A stretch of DNA of 40,757 bases, taken from positions 1 to 40,757 of the forward strand of contig PVWD01000022.1 of the NCBI GenBank assembly GCA_003003615.1, read 5' to 3'. Both the position numbers and the translations under genes were made by a program. Below the pieces are notes generated by a model. It was not told the DNA's origin, did no database searches, and saw only the letters and a program-made list of their open reading frames with translations. Positions 17,783 to 24,394 of this stretch are shown in pieces (positions within the stretch are counted from its first letter, which is position 1; every line of letters starts with the position of its first letter). This DNA comes from a filamentous cyanobacterium CCP2. GTDB taxonomy: Bacteria; Cyanobacteriota; Cyanobacteriia; Elainellales; Elainellaceae.

Positions 17783-18880
17783 TCAGGATACCTTTTCATC
17801 TCTTATGCGATTACTAATTTCATCCCTCGGCAGAATTCGATCGCAAAAAAACAGTGTCCCCGCTGCCACACAAATTGGAATGGCAAGTAGATTCACAAAG
17901 GGAATACTGGCTAACCCCAGGCAGACCAACCCAAACGAGCCACTGGCAGGTAAGTGACGAAATACCGTATTGAGCTTCTGGCGAAAACTAGGACGACGAC
18001 GCTCGGCTGCCGCATCAAGAAAGTCCATGCAGGCGATCGTGCTGGCAAGGCTAATCCCACCGATCGTACCAATGCCCGTACCCACACCAACAATCAGAGT
18101 AATCAGAAATAGCGGCACCCCAACCACAATCGAGAGTCCCAACTTTTTCAGCTCGTAGGAAATGGCTCTGCTAATTTCGATCGGCAACGGCACTTCCACC
18201 AGAACCATTTGCCCCGTCTTGAGCTTTTCAATCTCCTCCGACAGCTTGCCGTACCAGGGAGAACCCAGCAACACTCCAAACTGCAAAAAGATAAATCCGG
18301 TAATCAAAAACAGAATCAGCACCAGCACCACCCGCAGCAGCCCAAGGAGGACGGCAAACCCCCAGTTGGGCAAGTTGTAAACCCAGTTGGGTAGCTGAAA
18401 CCGCCAGTCCGTTAGCCAGTTGGGTAGAGAAATCCGCCAGTGGGTGAGCCAATCGGGAAGCGAAATCTGCCAGTTGGGGAAGGAAAACTTCCAATCGGGT
18501 AAGCTCCAATGGGTGAACCAGTTGGGCAAGCTCCAATTTGGCAAGCTCCATTGAGGTAAAGCAACATGCCAATCGGGTAAGTTTGCCATTCCATTCAGCA
18601 AGGCCGCAGGTTCCGGTGACTCATGCAGCACTTTGGCCGTCCAGGTGGGCAGATTCGTGAATAGGGCATCGATCGCCCCAAACCCCAAATACAGCAACCC
18701 TGCATAAAGGGTGACTCCCAAAATCAGGTTCACCAGAATTGGCATCAAAATATAGCCCCGCAGCCGAGGTGTTCTTATGAATAGCCACAACGCCCGCAAG
18801 GGGTACATCGCCCCTGCAATTAGGCTACCTAAACCACGATCGATCGGCTTTCCAAATTGAGAAATCGGTTGCTGGTTCAT
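17783..18880 (-). CDS. EI24/CysZ-like membrane protein with Trp-rich LPxW repeats
   Basis: A 365-residue multispanning membrane protein. The N-terminal RGLGSLIAGAMYPLRALWLF followed by a hydrophobic segment (about 43-68), and the C-terminal SRAISYELKKLGLSIVVGVP with further helices, match the EI24 domain family, which includes the sulfate-permease-like CysZ. Between the first and second helix, residues 101-173 carry ten LP[N/D/Q]W or FPNW motifs, at 101, 108, 113, 118, 127, 134, 141, 152, 163 and 170, separated by 1-7 residues. I know of no EI24 protein with such a repeat. The Trp spacing suggests a membrane-interface or self-associating structure. Transport function is inferred only from the family. 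It ends 8 bp from the kinase gene. Confidence 0.78.
   Translation of the reverse strand: MNQQPISQFGKPIDRGLGSLIAGAMYPLRALWLFIRTPRLRGYILMPILVNLILGVTLYAGLLYLGFGAIDALFTNLPTWTAKVLHESPEPAALLNGMANLPDWHVALPQWSLPNWSLPNWFTHWSLPDWKFSFPNWQISLPDWLTHWRISLPNWLTDWRFQLPNWVYNLPNWGFAVLLGLLRVVLVLILFLITGFIFLQFGVLLGSPWYGKLSEEIEKLKTGQMVLVEVPLPIEISRAISYELKKLGLSIVVGVPLFLITLIVGVGTGIGTIGGISLASTIACMDFLDAAAERRRPSFRQKLNTVFRHLPASGSFGLVCLGLASIPFVNLLAIPICVAAGTLFFCDRILPRDEISNRIRDEKVS
18362..18580 (-). repeat. Degenerate in-gene repeat encoding LPxW motifs
   Basis: This stretch encodes residues 101-173 of the EI24-like protein. The DNA shows repeated CCCAACTGG/CCCGATTGG cores on the minus strand. The clearest tandem units are 33 bp long and encode LPDWLTHWRIS (141-151) and LPNWLTDWRFQ (152-162). 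Shorter 15-bp units (SLPNW SLPNW) sit toward the N-terminal side. The mix of unit lengths indicates growth by slippage or unequal crossing-over. Confidence 0.8.
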
Positions 18881-19033
18881 ATTATGTTGTCTGTTGTTTA
18901 TTTACCCGCCTAGCTGTTTATCTATCTGGATAGCGTCTCTATACGATTAAGTTTGACTGGTTCTAGAGGGGGGCAGCCGTTTGGCAAAGTTTTCAGAGTT
19001 GATAGCGACTATTGCCCTGGCTGGAGGGTTTAA

Positions 19034-19498
19034 CTACTCCAAGGAATCTAGAAATGCTTTGAATTCATCAAGCTCTAGTTTATAAAGTTCCTTGAGCCGT
19101 TGCGCTTGAGCCACGACTAAAGTTGTCCGCTGTGGATCTAGGGAAATGGTATAGGCATTGCGAAAGACATGACGAAAGCGTCGCAGTTCATCCAGGCAAA
19201 AATAGGCTTCAAGGCTGAATAGGTGAGGGCGAAGTCCTTCAACATCCAGGGTCATGCGCTTAAGTAAGACCGCGTGCCATTGGCTCCGATCGTCAATTTG
19301 ATTTTCAAAAGCTCTGGCGACATTTAGGCAGATATTTTCAAAGGCGGTATACAAGTTGTGTAAGTAGTAACCCGCCAAAATTGCCTGCTCTGTATCGGCC
19401 AGGTGATTGGTATAAAGTGCAAGCCGCTGATAAAGTGCCTCAATTTCTCGAATATCGGCATCAATTGTTGCCTTGAGGAGTGCCGCTTGAGGATTCAT
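19034..19498 (-). CDS. HepT-like HEPN-family toxin
   Basis: A 154-residue all-helical protein starting at the ATG at 19498, which has GGAG 9 bases upstream. A TTG at 19513 is less likely because it precedes that site. The C-terminal part carries RRFRHVFRNAY (about residues 106-116), the RH...RNAY signature of HepT-like proteins that travel with MNT nucleotidyltransferases. In this family the toxin is a HEPN RNase neutralised by AMP transfer from the antitoxin. The spacing is Rx3H rather than the classical Rx4-6H. The gene overlaps its upstream partner by 38 bp, so the pair is translationally coupled. The family assignment is good; RNase activity is inferred. Confidence 0.78.
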   Translation of the reverse strand: MNPQAALLKATIDADIREIEALYQRLALYTNHLADTEQAILAGYYLHNLYTAFENICLNVARAFENQIDDRSQWHAVLLKRMTLDVEGLRPHLFSLEAYFCLDELRRFRHVFRNAYTISLDPQRTTLVVAQAQRLKELYKLELDEFKAFLDSLE

Positions 19499-19856
19499 AA
19501 ACGAGTTCTCCAAACTGGCGAACAGTATCAGTAAAGTGGGAGGATTGGTTCATTTCTCGTAGATCAATAGACCAATTTGGACAAGCTGCCTCCAGGTCGC
19601 GCCAGAGAGCAAAATAAGTTGCTGCGTCGGTGCCAACAACAGCGATGTCAATATCTGAATGGTTGTGGAAGTGTCCAGGACGAGTGAGAGAACCAAACAG
19701 GTAGACTTGGGTGACATTGGGGTATTGAGATACAACCTGGAAGATAGCCACGATCGCTGCCTCATGGGCTTGTTGCCGTAGGGCTTCTCTAGCCTGCTGC
19801 CGTGTCATTCCTCGCTGCCTGAAGTTCTCTCGGCATTTTTGAAAATCGATCGTCAT
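19461..19856 (-). CDS. MntA-like nucleotidyltransferase antitoxin
   Basis: A 131-residue minimal nucleotidyltransferase. The core is FGSLTRPGHFHNHSDIDIAV, with Gly55-Ser56 and the metal-binding Asp68 and Asp70; a third acidic residue is likely Asp98 in SIDLRE. The spacing between GS and DxD is 11 residues, one more than the classical GSx10DxD. A basic helical N-terminus (residues 8-40) precedes the domain. In the type VII HepT/MntA systems described in Shewanella and cyanobacteria, MntA adds AMP units to a Tyr of HepT and blocks it; Tyr116 of the neighbouring protein is a candidate. It is divergent from chlP, with about 208 bp between. Confidence 0.85.
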   Translation of the reverse strand: MTIDFQKCRENFRQRGMTRQQAREALRQQAHEAAIVAIFQVVSQYPNVTQVYLFGSLTRPGHFHNHSDIDIAVVGTDAATYFALWRDLEAACPNWSIDLREMNQSSHFTDTVRQFGELVYESSSGTPQGNN

Positions 19857-20064
19857 ATGTCAAGTGAACCAGTCCTTTGAAACTACTAATGAAACTGTTA
19901 AAGCTTTCAGTTCTCTCTATTCACACCATCAACCGCTCCCTATTCCCCCTGCTTAAATATTAAGCTCTGTTTCAATTCTGGGGATTCTGCCAGTCCAAGG
20001 CAAAAAAGGGCTAAATGTCCGTGATACGATGCGATCCGTAGCCTTAGGAGACTAGGAGAATACC

Positions 20065-21288
20065 TTGACACTACGGGTCGCTGTCGTTGGATCGGGTCCG
20101 GCTGGCTCTTCCGCAGCCGAGACATTAGCAAAAGCTGGAATTGAAACGTATTTATTCGAGCGGAAGTTGGACAACGCTAAGCCTTGTGGTGGCGCGATTC
20201 CCCTCTGCATGGTGAGTGAGTTTGACCTTCCCCCTGAGATCATCGATCGCCGGGTGCGGAAGATGAAGATGATCTCTCCGTCGAACATCGAAGTCAATAT
20301 TGGAAGCACTTTAAAAGAAGACGAATATATTGGCATGTGCCGTCGGGAAGTCCTGGATGGGTTTCTTCGTAATCGGGCGGCTCAACTCGGTGCCAAGCTG
20401 ATTAATGGAACCGTTCATAAGCTAGAGATTCCTTCTAGTTCTACTGCTCCCTACACCCTCCACTATGCCGATCATTCAGACGGCAGCCTGGAAGGGGAAG
20501 CCAAGACCCTGCAAGTGGATTTGGTGATTGGGGCAGATGGAGCCAACTCGCGGGTTGCCAAAGCCATTGATGCCGGAGATTATAACTACGCAATCGCATT
20601 CCAGGAGCGGATTCGGCTACCGGAAGACAAGATGGCGTACTACGAAGACCTGGCGGAAATGTATGTGGGGGATGATGTTTCTCCTGACTTCTATGCCTGG
20701 GTTTTCCCCAAGTACGACCATGTGGCGGTTGGAACGGGCACAATGAAGGTGAACAAGTCGCTGATCAAGACGTTGCAAGCGGGCATTCGGACTCGTGCGG
20801 CGAAGCGGCTTGAAGGTGGCGAAATCATCAAGGTAGAAGCCCATCCCATTCCTGAGCATCCCAGACCGCGCCGCGTGGTGGGTCGGGTTGCCCTCGTCGG
20901 TGATGCGGCTGGAACCGTGACCAAGTCTTCCGGTGAAGGGATTTACTTTGCGGCCAAGTCTGCCCGGATGTGTGCTGAGACGATCGTGGAGTTTTCCAAC
21001 AACGGTCAACGGATTCCCACTGAGGCGGATCTCAAGGTCTACCTGAAGCGGTGGGACAAGATGTACGGCATGACTTATAAGGTGTTGGATCTGCTGCAAA
21101 CGGTGTTCTATCGTTCGGATGCAACCCGCGAAGCCTTTGTCGAAATGTGCTCAGACATTGACGTGCAAAAGCTGACCTTTGATAGCTACCTGTACAAGAC
21201 GGTGGTTCCGGCAAATCCTTTAGTGCAGTTGAAAATTACCGCAAAGACGATCGGCAGTTTGCTGCGCGGAAATGCCCTTGCTCCATAA
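20065..21288 (+). CDS. chlP: Geranylgeranyl reductase ChlP
   Basis: A 407-residue FAD-dependent reductase that converts geranylgeranyl chains to phytyl for chlorophyll a and tocopherol. It shows the dinucleotide-binding GSGPAG (residues 9-14) near the N-terminus, the family-specific KPCGGAIPLCMVSEFDLP and MCRREVLDGFLR, and a second FAD motif VALVGDAAGTVTKSSGEG. The start is a TTG at 20065: the preceding in-frame codons run into a TAG 4 codons upstream, no ATG is available, and the resulting N-terminus (MTLRVAVVGSGPAG) matches the family. A GGAG sits at 20055-20058. Transcription ends at the hairpin 21321-21343. Length and motifs are entirely normal. Confidence 0.97.
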   Translation: MTLRVAVVGSGPAGSSAAETLAKAGIETYLFERKLDNAKPCGGAIPLCMVSEFDLPPEIIDRRVRKMKMISPSNIEVNIGSTLKEDEYIGMCRREVLDGFLRNRAAQLGAKLINGTVHKLEIPSSSTAPYTLHYADHSDGSLEGEAKTLQVDLVIGADGANSRVAKAIDAGDYNYAIAFQERIRLPEDKMAYYEDLAEMYVGDDVSPDFYAWVFPKYDHVAVGTGTMKVNKSLIKTLQAGIRTRAAKRLEGGEIIKVEAHPIPEHPRPRRVVGRVALVGDAAGTVTKSSGEGIYFAAKSARMCAETIVEFSNNGQRIPTEADLKVYLKRWDKMYGMTYKVLDLLQTVFYRSDATREAFVEMCSDIDVQKLTFDSYLYKTVVPANPLVQLKITAKTIGSLLRGNALAP

Positions 21289-21320
21289 TTGATACGACGA
21301 TCGGTTTAATAGTTTTGTCG

Positions 21321-21343
21321 GGTGGGCAATGCCCACCTTTTTT
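21321..21343 (+). terminator. Rho-independent terminator after chlP
   Basis: GGTGGGC and GCCCACC form a 7-bp stem around AAT, followed directly by TTTTTT (21338-21343). It lies 32 bp after the chlP stop. The same hairpin core recurs at 22354-22370. Confidence 0.8.
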
Positions 21344-21474
21344 ATTGATTGAACTTAAATTTGACTTCATCCTAAAGAATCACAATCCTCCAAATAACTT
21401 GGCACTTTTTATAGGTGTAGGTTCCCAATTCAATCCCTAAGATAAGAACTTACGTACAAGTCTGATAACAAATC

Positions 21475-21993
21475 ATGGGTAAGAAGAAATCAAAGAAGGA
21501 CGGTATTCAAAAGAAGCAAAAGCAAGGAGGGCTTGTAGATACCAAACGAATTGGAGCAGCCGTTGCTGGAGTTTTAGTGGGTGAACTCGTCAATGCAGCA
21601 GTTCAAAAACTCAGCCAGAAAGCCTTAAATACAAATGGCTCTGATGCCGATAAGGAAACTGGCAAAGATAACCCTAATCTTCTACAAAATGTCGTCTCAG
21701 AGATGGGAGATAGGGTTGGAAAAATCGAGAGTTCCGCAGGAAACACAGCAGAGGCAGTTCGCTCATCAGTCAGCAATCTAACGGTTAATTTATCGGATGT
21801 GATTGAAGTATTGCAGGATACTGGAGAGCAATTAAAAGAGCAATCTGCTGATGTGATTAGCACCTCGTCTGAGGCGATTTTAGGAAATGTCTCCCATGGG
21901 GCAGTCGCATTGCTTGATCGGGTGATACCAGACACTCAAAAGAAGTCTAAAAAAGACCACAAAGGTAAAAAAAGCAAAAAGAAAAAGAGTTAA
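21475..21993 (+). CDS. Lys-rich-tailed protein, function unknown
   Basis: A 172-residue protein with strongly basic ends: residues 3-17 (KKKSKKDGIQKKQKQ) and the last 18 residues (KKSKKDHKGKKSKKKKS). The middle has a small Gly/Ala/Val segment (RIGAAVAGVLVGELVNAAV, about 25-43), which may be a weak membrane or packing helix, and a long polar amphipathic helix region (about 70-145) with MGDRVGKIESSAGNTAEAV. The lysine tails recall bacterial histone-like proteins, but no known DNA-binding domain is visible. It is followed 21 bp later by a small acidic protein; the opposite charges suggest a pair. I do not recognise the family. Confidence 0.7.
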   Translation: MGKKKSKKDGIQKKQKQGGLVDTKRIGAAVAGVLVGELVNAAVQKLSQKALNTNGSDADKETGKDNPNLLQNVVSEMGDRVGKIESSAGNTAEAVRSSVSNLTVNLSDVIEVLQDTGEQLKEQSADVISTSSEAILGNVSHGAVALLDRVIPDTQKKSKKDHKGKKSKKKKS

Positions 21994-22014
21994 TTGAGCG
22001 ATCGGAGATTTTTT

Positions 22015-22317
22015 ATGACTGCCAATTCTTCTAACAGTAACGATTCCACCTTTGTAACCCCCAACCCTGAAGTACTTCAATCTGAGGAAAACCAGGCTGA
22101 GATACAAAAACGTGTACAAGCGCAAGCAGATTCAGCCGATCGAAATCCGGATGTGCCTTCCCATGTATCTGAAGCAGCTACAAAGCAGGGAACCACAGAC
22201 TTTAACCCGGATGATATTAGCCAATCTGGGGACGATGCAGCAGTTTCTGAAACCGATCGGGCAGCAGACGACACATTCAACCGTCAGATGGGGTCTGCTT
22301 TTCGATCGAGCAGTTGA
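22015..22317 (+). CDS. Small acidic polar protein, function unknown
   Basis: A 100-residue protein from the ATG at 22015, which is preceded by CGGAGA at 22003-22008. A TTG at 21994 would add seven residues but has a poorer context. The sequence is rich in Ser, Asp, Glu, Asn and Gln without a hydrophobic core (for example NPEVLQSEENQAEIQKRVQAQ), so it is probably largely disordered. It lies 21 bp behind the Lys-rich protein and is likely co-transcribed. The two could form a charge-complementary complex, which is inference. The downstream hairpin at 22354-22370 probably ends the transcript. Confidence 0.6.
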   Translation: MTANSSNSNDSTFVTPNPEVLQSEENQAEIQKRVQAQADSADRNPDVPSHVSEAATKQGTTDFNPDDISQSGDDAAVSETDRAADDTFNRQMGSAFRSSS

Positions 22318-22353
22318 ATTGGGTGAAACATATTTTTACCCAGCCGCGAGTAG

Positions 22354-22373
22354 GGTGGGTCATGCCCACCTTT
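22354..22373 (+). terminator. Terminator-like hairpin after the Lys-rich/acidic pair
   Basis: GGTGGGT (22354-22360) and GCCCACC (22364-22370) pair with one G-U around CAT, followed by only three T. It is nearly the same element as the chlP terminator at 21321. The stop codon of the Uma2-type remnant on the other strand lies inside it. Confidence 0.5.
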
Positions 22374-22620
22374 GATCTGATTCATTATTTGATTCATTCA
22401 ACTGCTGACGTAATTCCCGCAAAGTCATCCCCATGCCCTGCTCATTGGCCGTTTTTAGGCATTGAGCGATCGTTTTCTGGAGACCAATTTCTGGAAAATA
22501 ACAGCTAGTAGATGGAGTTTGATATACACCTGACTCCAATGCTGAAATTGTTAGGCGATCGGCTTTGAATAACCATACTTCAGGAACATGGTGCTGAGGT
22601 GCAAATTTACTTTTGCTCAG
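22360..22620 (-). pseudogene. C-terminal remnant of a Uma2-family (DUF820) nuclease-like gene
   Basis: The minus strand reads in one frame from about 22620 to a TGA at 22360-22362. The translation contains HVPEVWLFKADRLTISALE and SGVYQTPSTSCYFPEIGLQ, which match the end of Uma2/DUF820 proteins (IPEVWL...Y...S..FP.L). The N-terminal half with the catalytic region is missing, and no start codon or ribosome binding site suits the fragment. The frame stays open a little further upstream into the end of the HNH gene, without family similarity. Uma2 genes are multicopy in cyanobacteria and often decay. It could instead be a short expressed fragment, but that is unlikely. Confidence 0.6.
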
Positions 22621-22645
22621 GGATCTAGGAGAATCGGACTTTTGT

Positions 22646-23101
22646 TTATGAATTAGCTCTCAAGGACTGAAGCAATTGCTTCGGGTGTGCATCTTTTACG
22701 GCCGAATAAAACCTGGGGTAACGAATCATGATGTAATGTTCATATTCGTACCAATGCATTTCTCCTTTCTCCTGGTTGCACCACTGACAAATCACCCAAA
22801 AATTTCTGAAGTTCATTGAGAGCCAAGGATACTGCGCTCTAGGTAACTTGTGGTCGATCGTCTTCCCGCCGCGATCGGAGTAGCGTTCTTCACAGATCGG
22901 ACAAAACCAATCTGAGTGATCGTTCACCCATTTCTTGCTTTCCTGAGTGGTTCCACATTCGCTGTCACCATTAATATACCGCCAGCTTTCAAATGCTCTG
23001 TAATCTGCTAAATCTTGCTGAGTTAGCTTGTGATATCGCTTTTTGCCAACTGTATCGGCTAGCTTAAATAATTCCTCAAGTTCTTTATCTTCTAGATTCA
23101 C
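22646..23101 (-). CDS. HNH endonuclease, last gene of a three-gene operon
   Basis: A 151-residue protein with a complete zinc-bound HNH module: C67-x2-C70, Asp83-His84 with Pro87 (TIDHKLPRAQYP), Asn97/Asn100, and C105-x2-C108-N109-x2-K112. This is a ββα-metal nuclease, expected to cut DNA. The N-terminal 60 residues lie outside the nuclease and contain ELEELFKLADTVGKK (7-21), which is nearly repeated in the upstream protein at its residues 71-85. It follows that gene by 11 bp, so all three are probably one transcript. The A/T-rich composition and the nuclease with two partners suggest a mobile or defence-type module; no phage genes are adjacent. The target is unknown. Confidence 0.85.
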   Translation of the reverse strand: MNLEDKELEELFKLADTVGKKRYHKLTQQDLADYRAFESWRYINGDSECGTTQESKKWVNDHSDWFCPICEERYSDRGGKTIDHKLPRAQYPWLSMNFRNFWVICQWCNQEKGEMHWYEYEHYIMIRYPRFYSAVKDAHPKQLLQSLRANS

Positions 23102-23112
23102 AGTATTTCTCG

Positions 23113-23550
23113 CTAAATCTTAAACGTTCGATATGACTTTTGATGACGCTGCTTTTGAGGTGTAGGATTTTCTTTGCTGAAATCAATCACTTCTACTTCA
23201 GTATCAGGAAATTGTTTATCAATTTCTTCGGCAATCTCACTCACTTCTTTGGCAAGCTTCTGATTGAATTCTGCTCTTTCTTGATCTGTTTGATATTTAT
23301 TGCCAATGCGATCGGCTTCTAAAAATAGCTCTTCTAGTTCCAGTTCTGCAAACTCATATTTATCTAAAAATGCTTCTATTTTTTGGTACAGCTTGACAAT
23401 ATTATCCCAGCCTAAATTTTTGTAGCCATTGTTCTTCAACCACCGCCGTTCTTCTTGTTTAAGTTGATTGCGTTTCTTTGAGTTGGACTGCTGAACCTCG
23501 CGATAGCTCATTCCTTCAAAGGTTCTTTTCCTACTTTTCTGATTTGCCAT
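23113..23550 (-). CDS. Charged helical protein of the HNH operon
   Basis: A 145-residue highly charged protein. Residues 1-40 are basic (SRKRTFEGMSYREVQQSNSK) and could bind nucleic acid. RRWLKNNGYKNLGWDNIVKL (35-54) looks like a conserved core. ELEELFLEADRIGNK (71-85) matches the N-terminus of the HNH protein at 10 of 15 positions. The rest is helical and acidic, ending in a basic tail. It lies 12 bp after the coiled-coil gene and 11 bp before the HNH gene. I do not recognise the family. It may be a specificity, adaptor or antitoxin-like partner of the nuclease; this is inference from gene order and the shared segment. Confidence 0.72.
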   Translation of the reverse strand: MANQKSRKRTFEGMSYREVQQSNSKKRNQLKQEERRWLKNNGYKNLGWDNIVKLYQKIEAFLDKYEFAELELEELFLEADRIGNKYQTDQERAEFNQKLAKEVSEIAEEIDKQFPDTEVEVIDFSKENPTPQKQRHQKSYRTFKI

Positions 23551-23562
23551 TCGTGCAAAGCC

Positions 23563-24147
23563 TCAACCTAGTGTCCAACTGAACAACCGAATTAATACCT
23601 TACGAATTTCGCTGTCTTCATATTGCAGAAGAAGCTTCGTGTCTCTTGCAAGTCTAAGCCTGATTTGATCTACGATATTCTTCAAGTCTTTGTTGTCTTT
23701 CTTGAGTTGCGTATTTGCTTCAACTAATTCATCATTTTGTGTCGTTAAACCTTGAACTTTAGACGCTAAAGCATTATTCGTAGAAGAGAGTAACTGAACC
23801 TCAGCTTCAAGTGCTGCCCTTTCCTGTTCGAGTTGTTTCCTCCGCATCTCAAGATTAAGCTTGTCTGCTTCAATCAACTTGATGGATGCTTCGAGCTTTT
23901 GGTATTCATTTTTTGTCGTTTCAAGCTTTCTCTCTGCTTGGCTTCTCATCCTGCCATAGTGGGCATTGTTCTTTGCTAAGCCAGAGTTTTTTTCAGCATA
24001 GGATTTAGCCAGCTTTGCCGCACTCGGTTCACTATTTAGGACGCTAAGTAGTGCTAAACATTCCGCTTGAGAGAGAGAATCGCTAATATTTTTGTTAATG
24101 CCGTATTTTTCTTTTAAGGTATTTTGAAGCTCGTTCTTCGATGCCAT
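23563..24147 (-). CDS. Coiled-coil protein, first gene of the HNH operon
   Basis: A 194-residue protein. Residues 1-40 form a small helical domain (LKEKYGINKNISDSLSQAE). Residues 70-165 are a long coiled coil (KLEASIKLIEADKLNLEMRR, then LEQERAALEAEVQLL and later NTQLKKDNKDLKNIVDQI). The last 30 residues (LRLARDTKLLLQYEDSEIRK and onward) form a short amphipathic end. There is no signal peptide or catalytic motif. It opens a tight operon, followed 12 bp later by the charged protein and then the HNH nuclease. A GGGG purine tract precedes the ATG at 24147. It may serve as a sensor or scaffold; I do not recognise the family. Confidence 0.72.
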   Translation of the reverse strand: MASKNELQNTLKEKYGINKNISDSLSQAECLALLSVLNSEPSAAKLAKSYAEKNSGLAKNNAHYGRMRSQAERKLETTKNEYQKLEASIKLIEADKLNLEMRRKQLEQERAALEAEVQLLSSTNNALASKVQGLTTQNDELVEANTQLKKDNKDLKNIVDQIRLRLARDTKLLLQYEDSEIRKVLIRLFSWTLG

Positions 24148-24394
24148 TATCTAACCCCAGATGTCAATCAGTGCAGCCTTAACCAAGAGAAACCGATCGC
24201 TATTTTGGTTTATTGCTTGCTTTAGAAACAGTACTACTCCCTACGCTATTCCTAATTCTTCCCAGAATGTACTCGATCGGCAAAATCTCTATCCTGCCTT
24301 CATTAAAATTTCTGAAAGCTTCAACTTTGCTCAATTTTTCAAGCTAGGGAAAAAAGTCTTGGGTTAGCAAATTGAATTACAAACAAATTACCGC

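Noticed and set aside
24161-24367. 68-codon plus-strand frame between the HNH operon and lysC
   Set aside because: No ribosome binding site, no domain, and composition like intergenic sequence.
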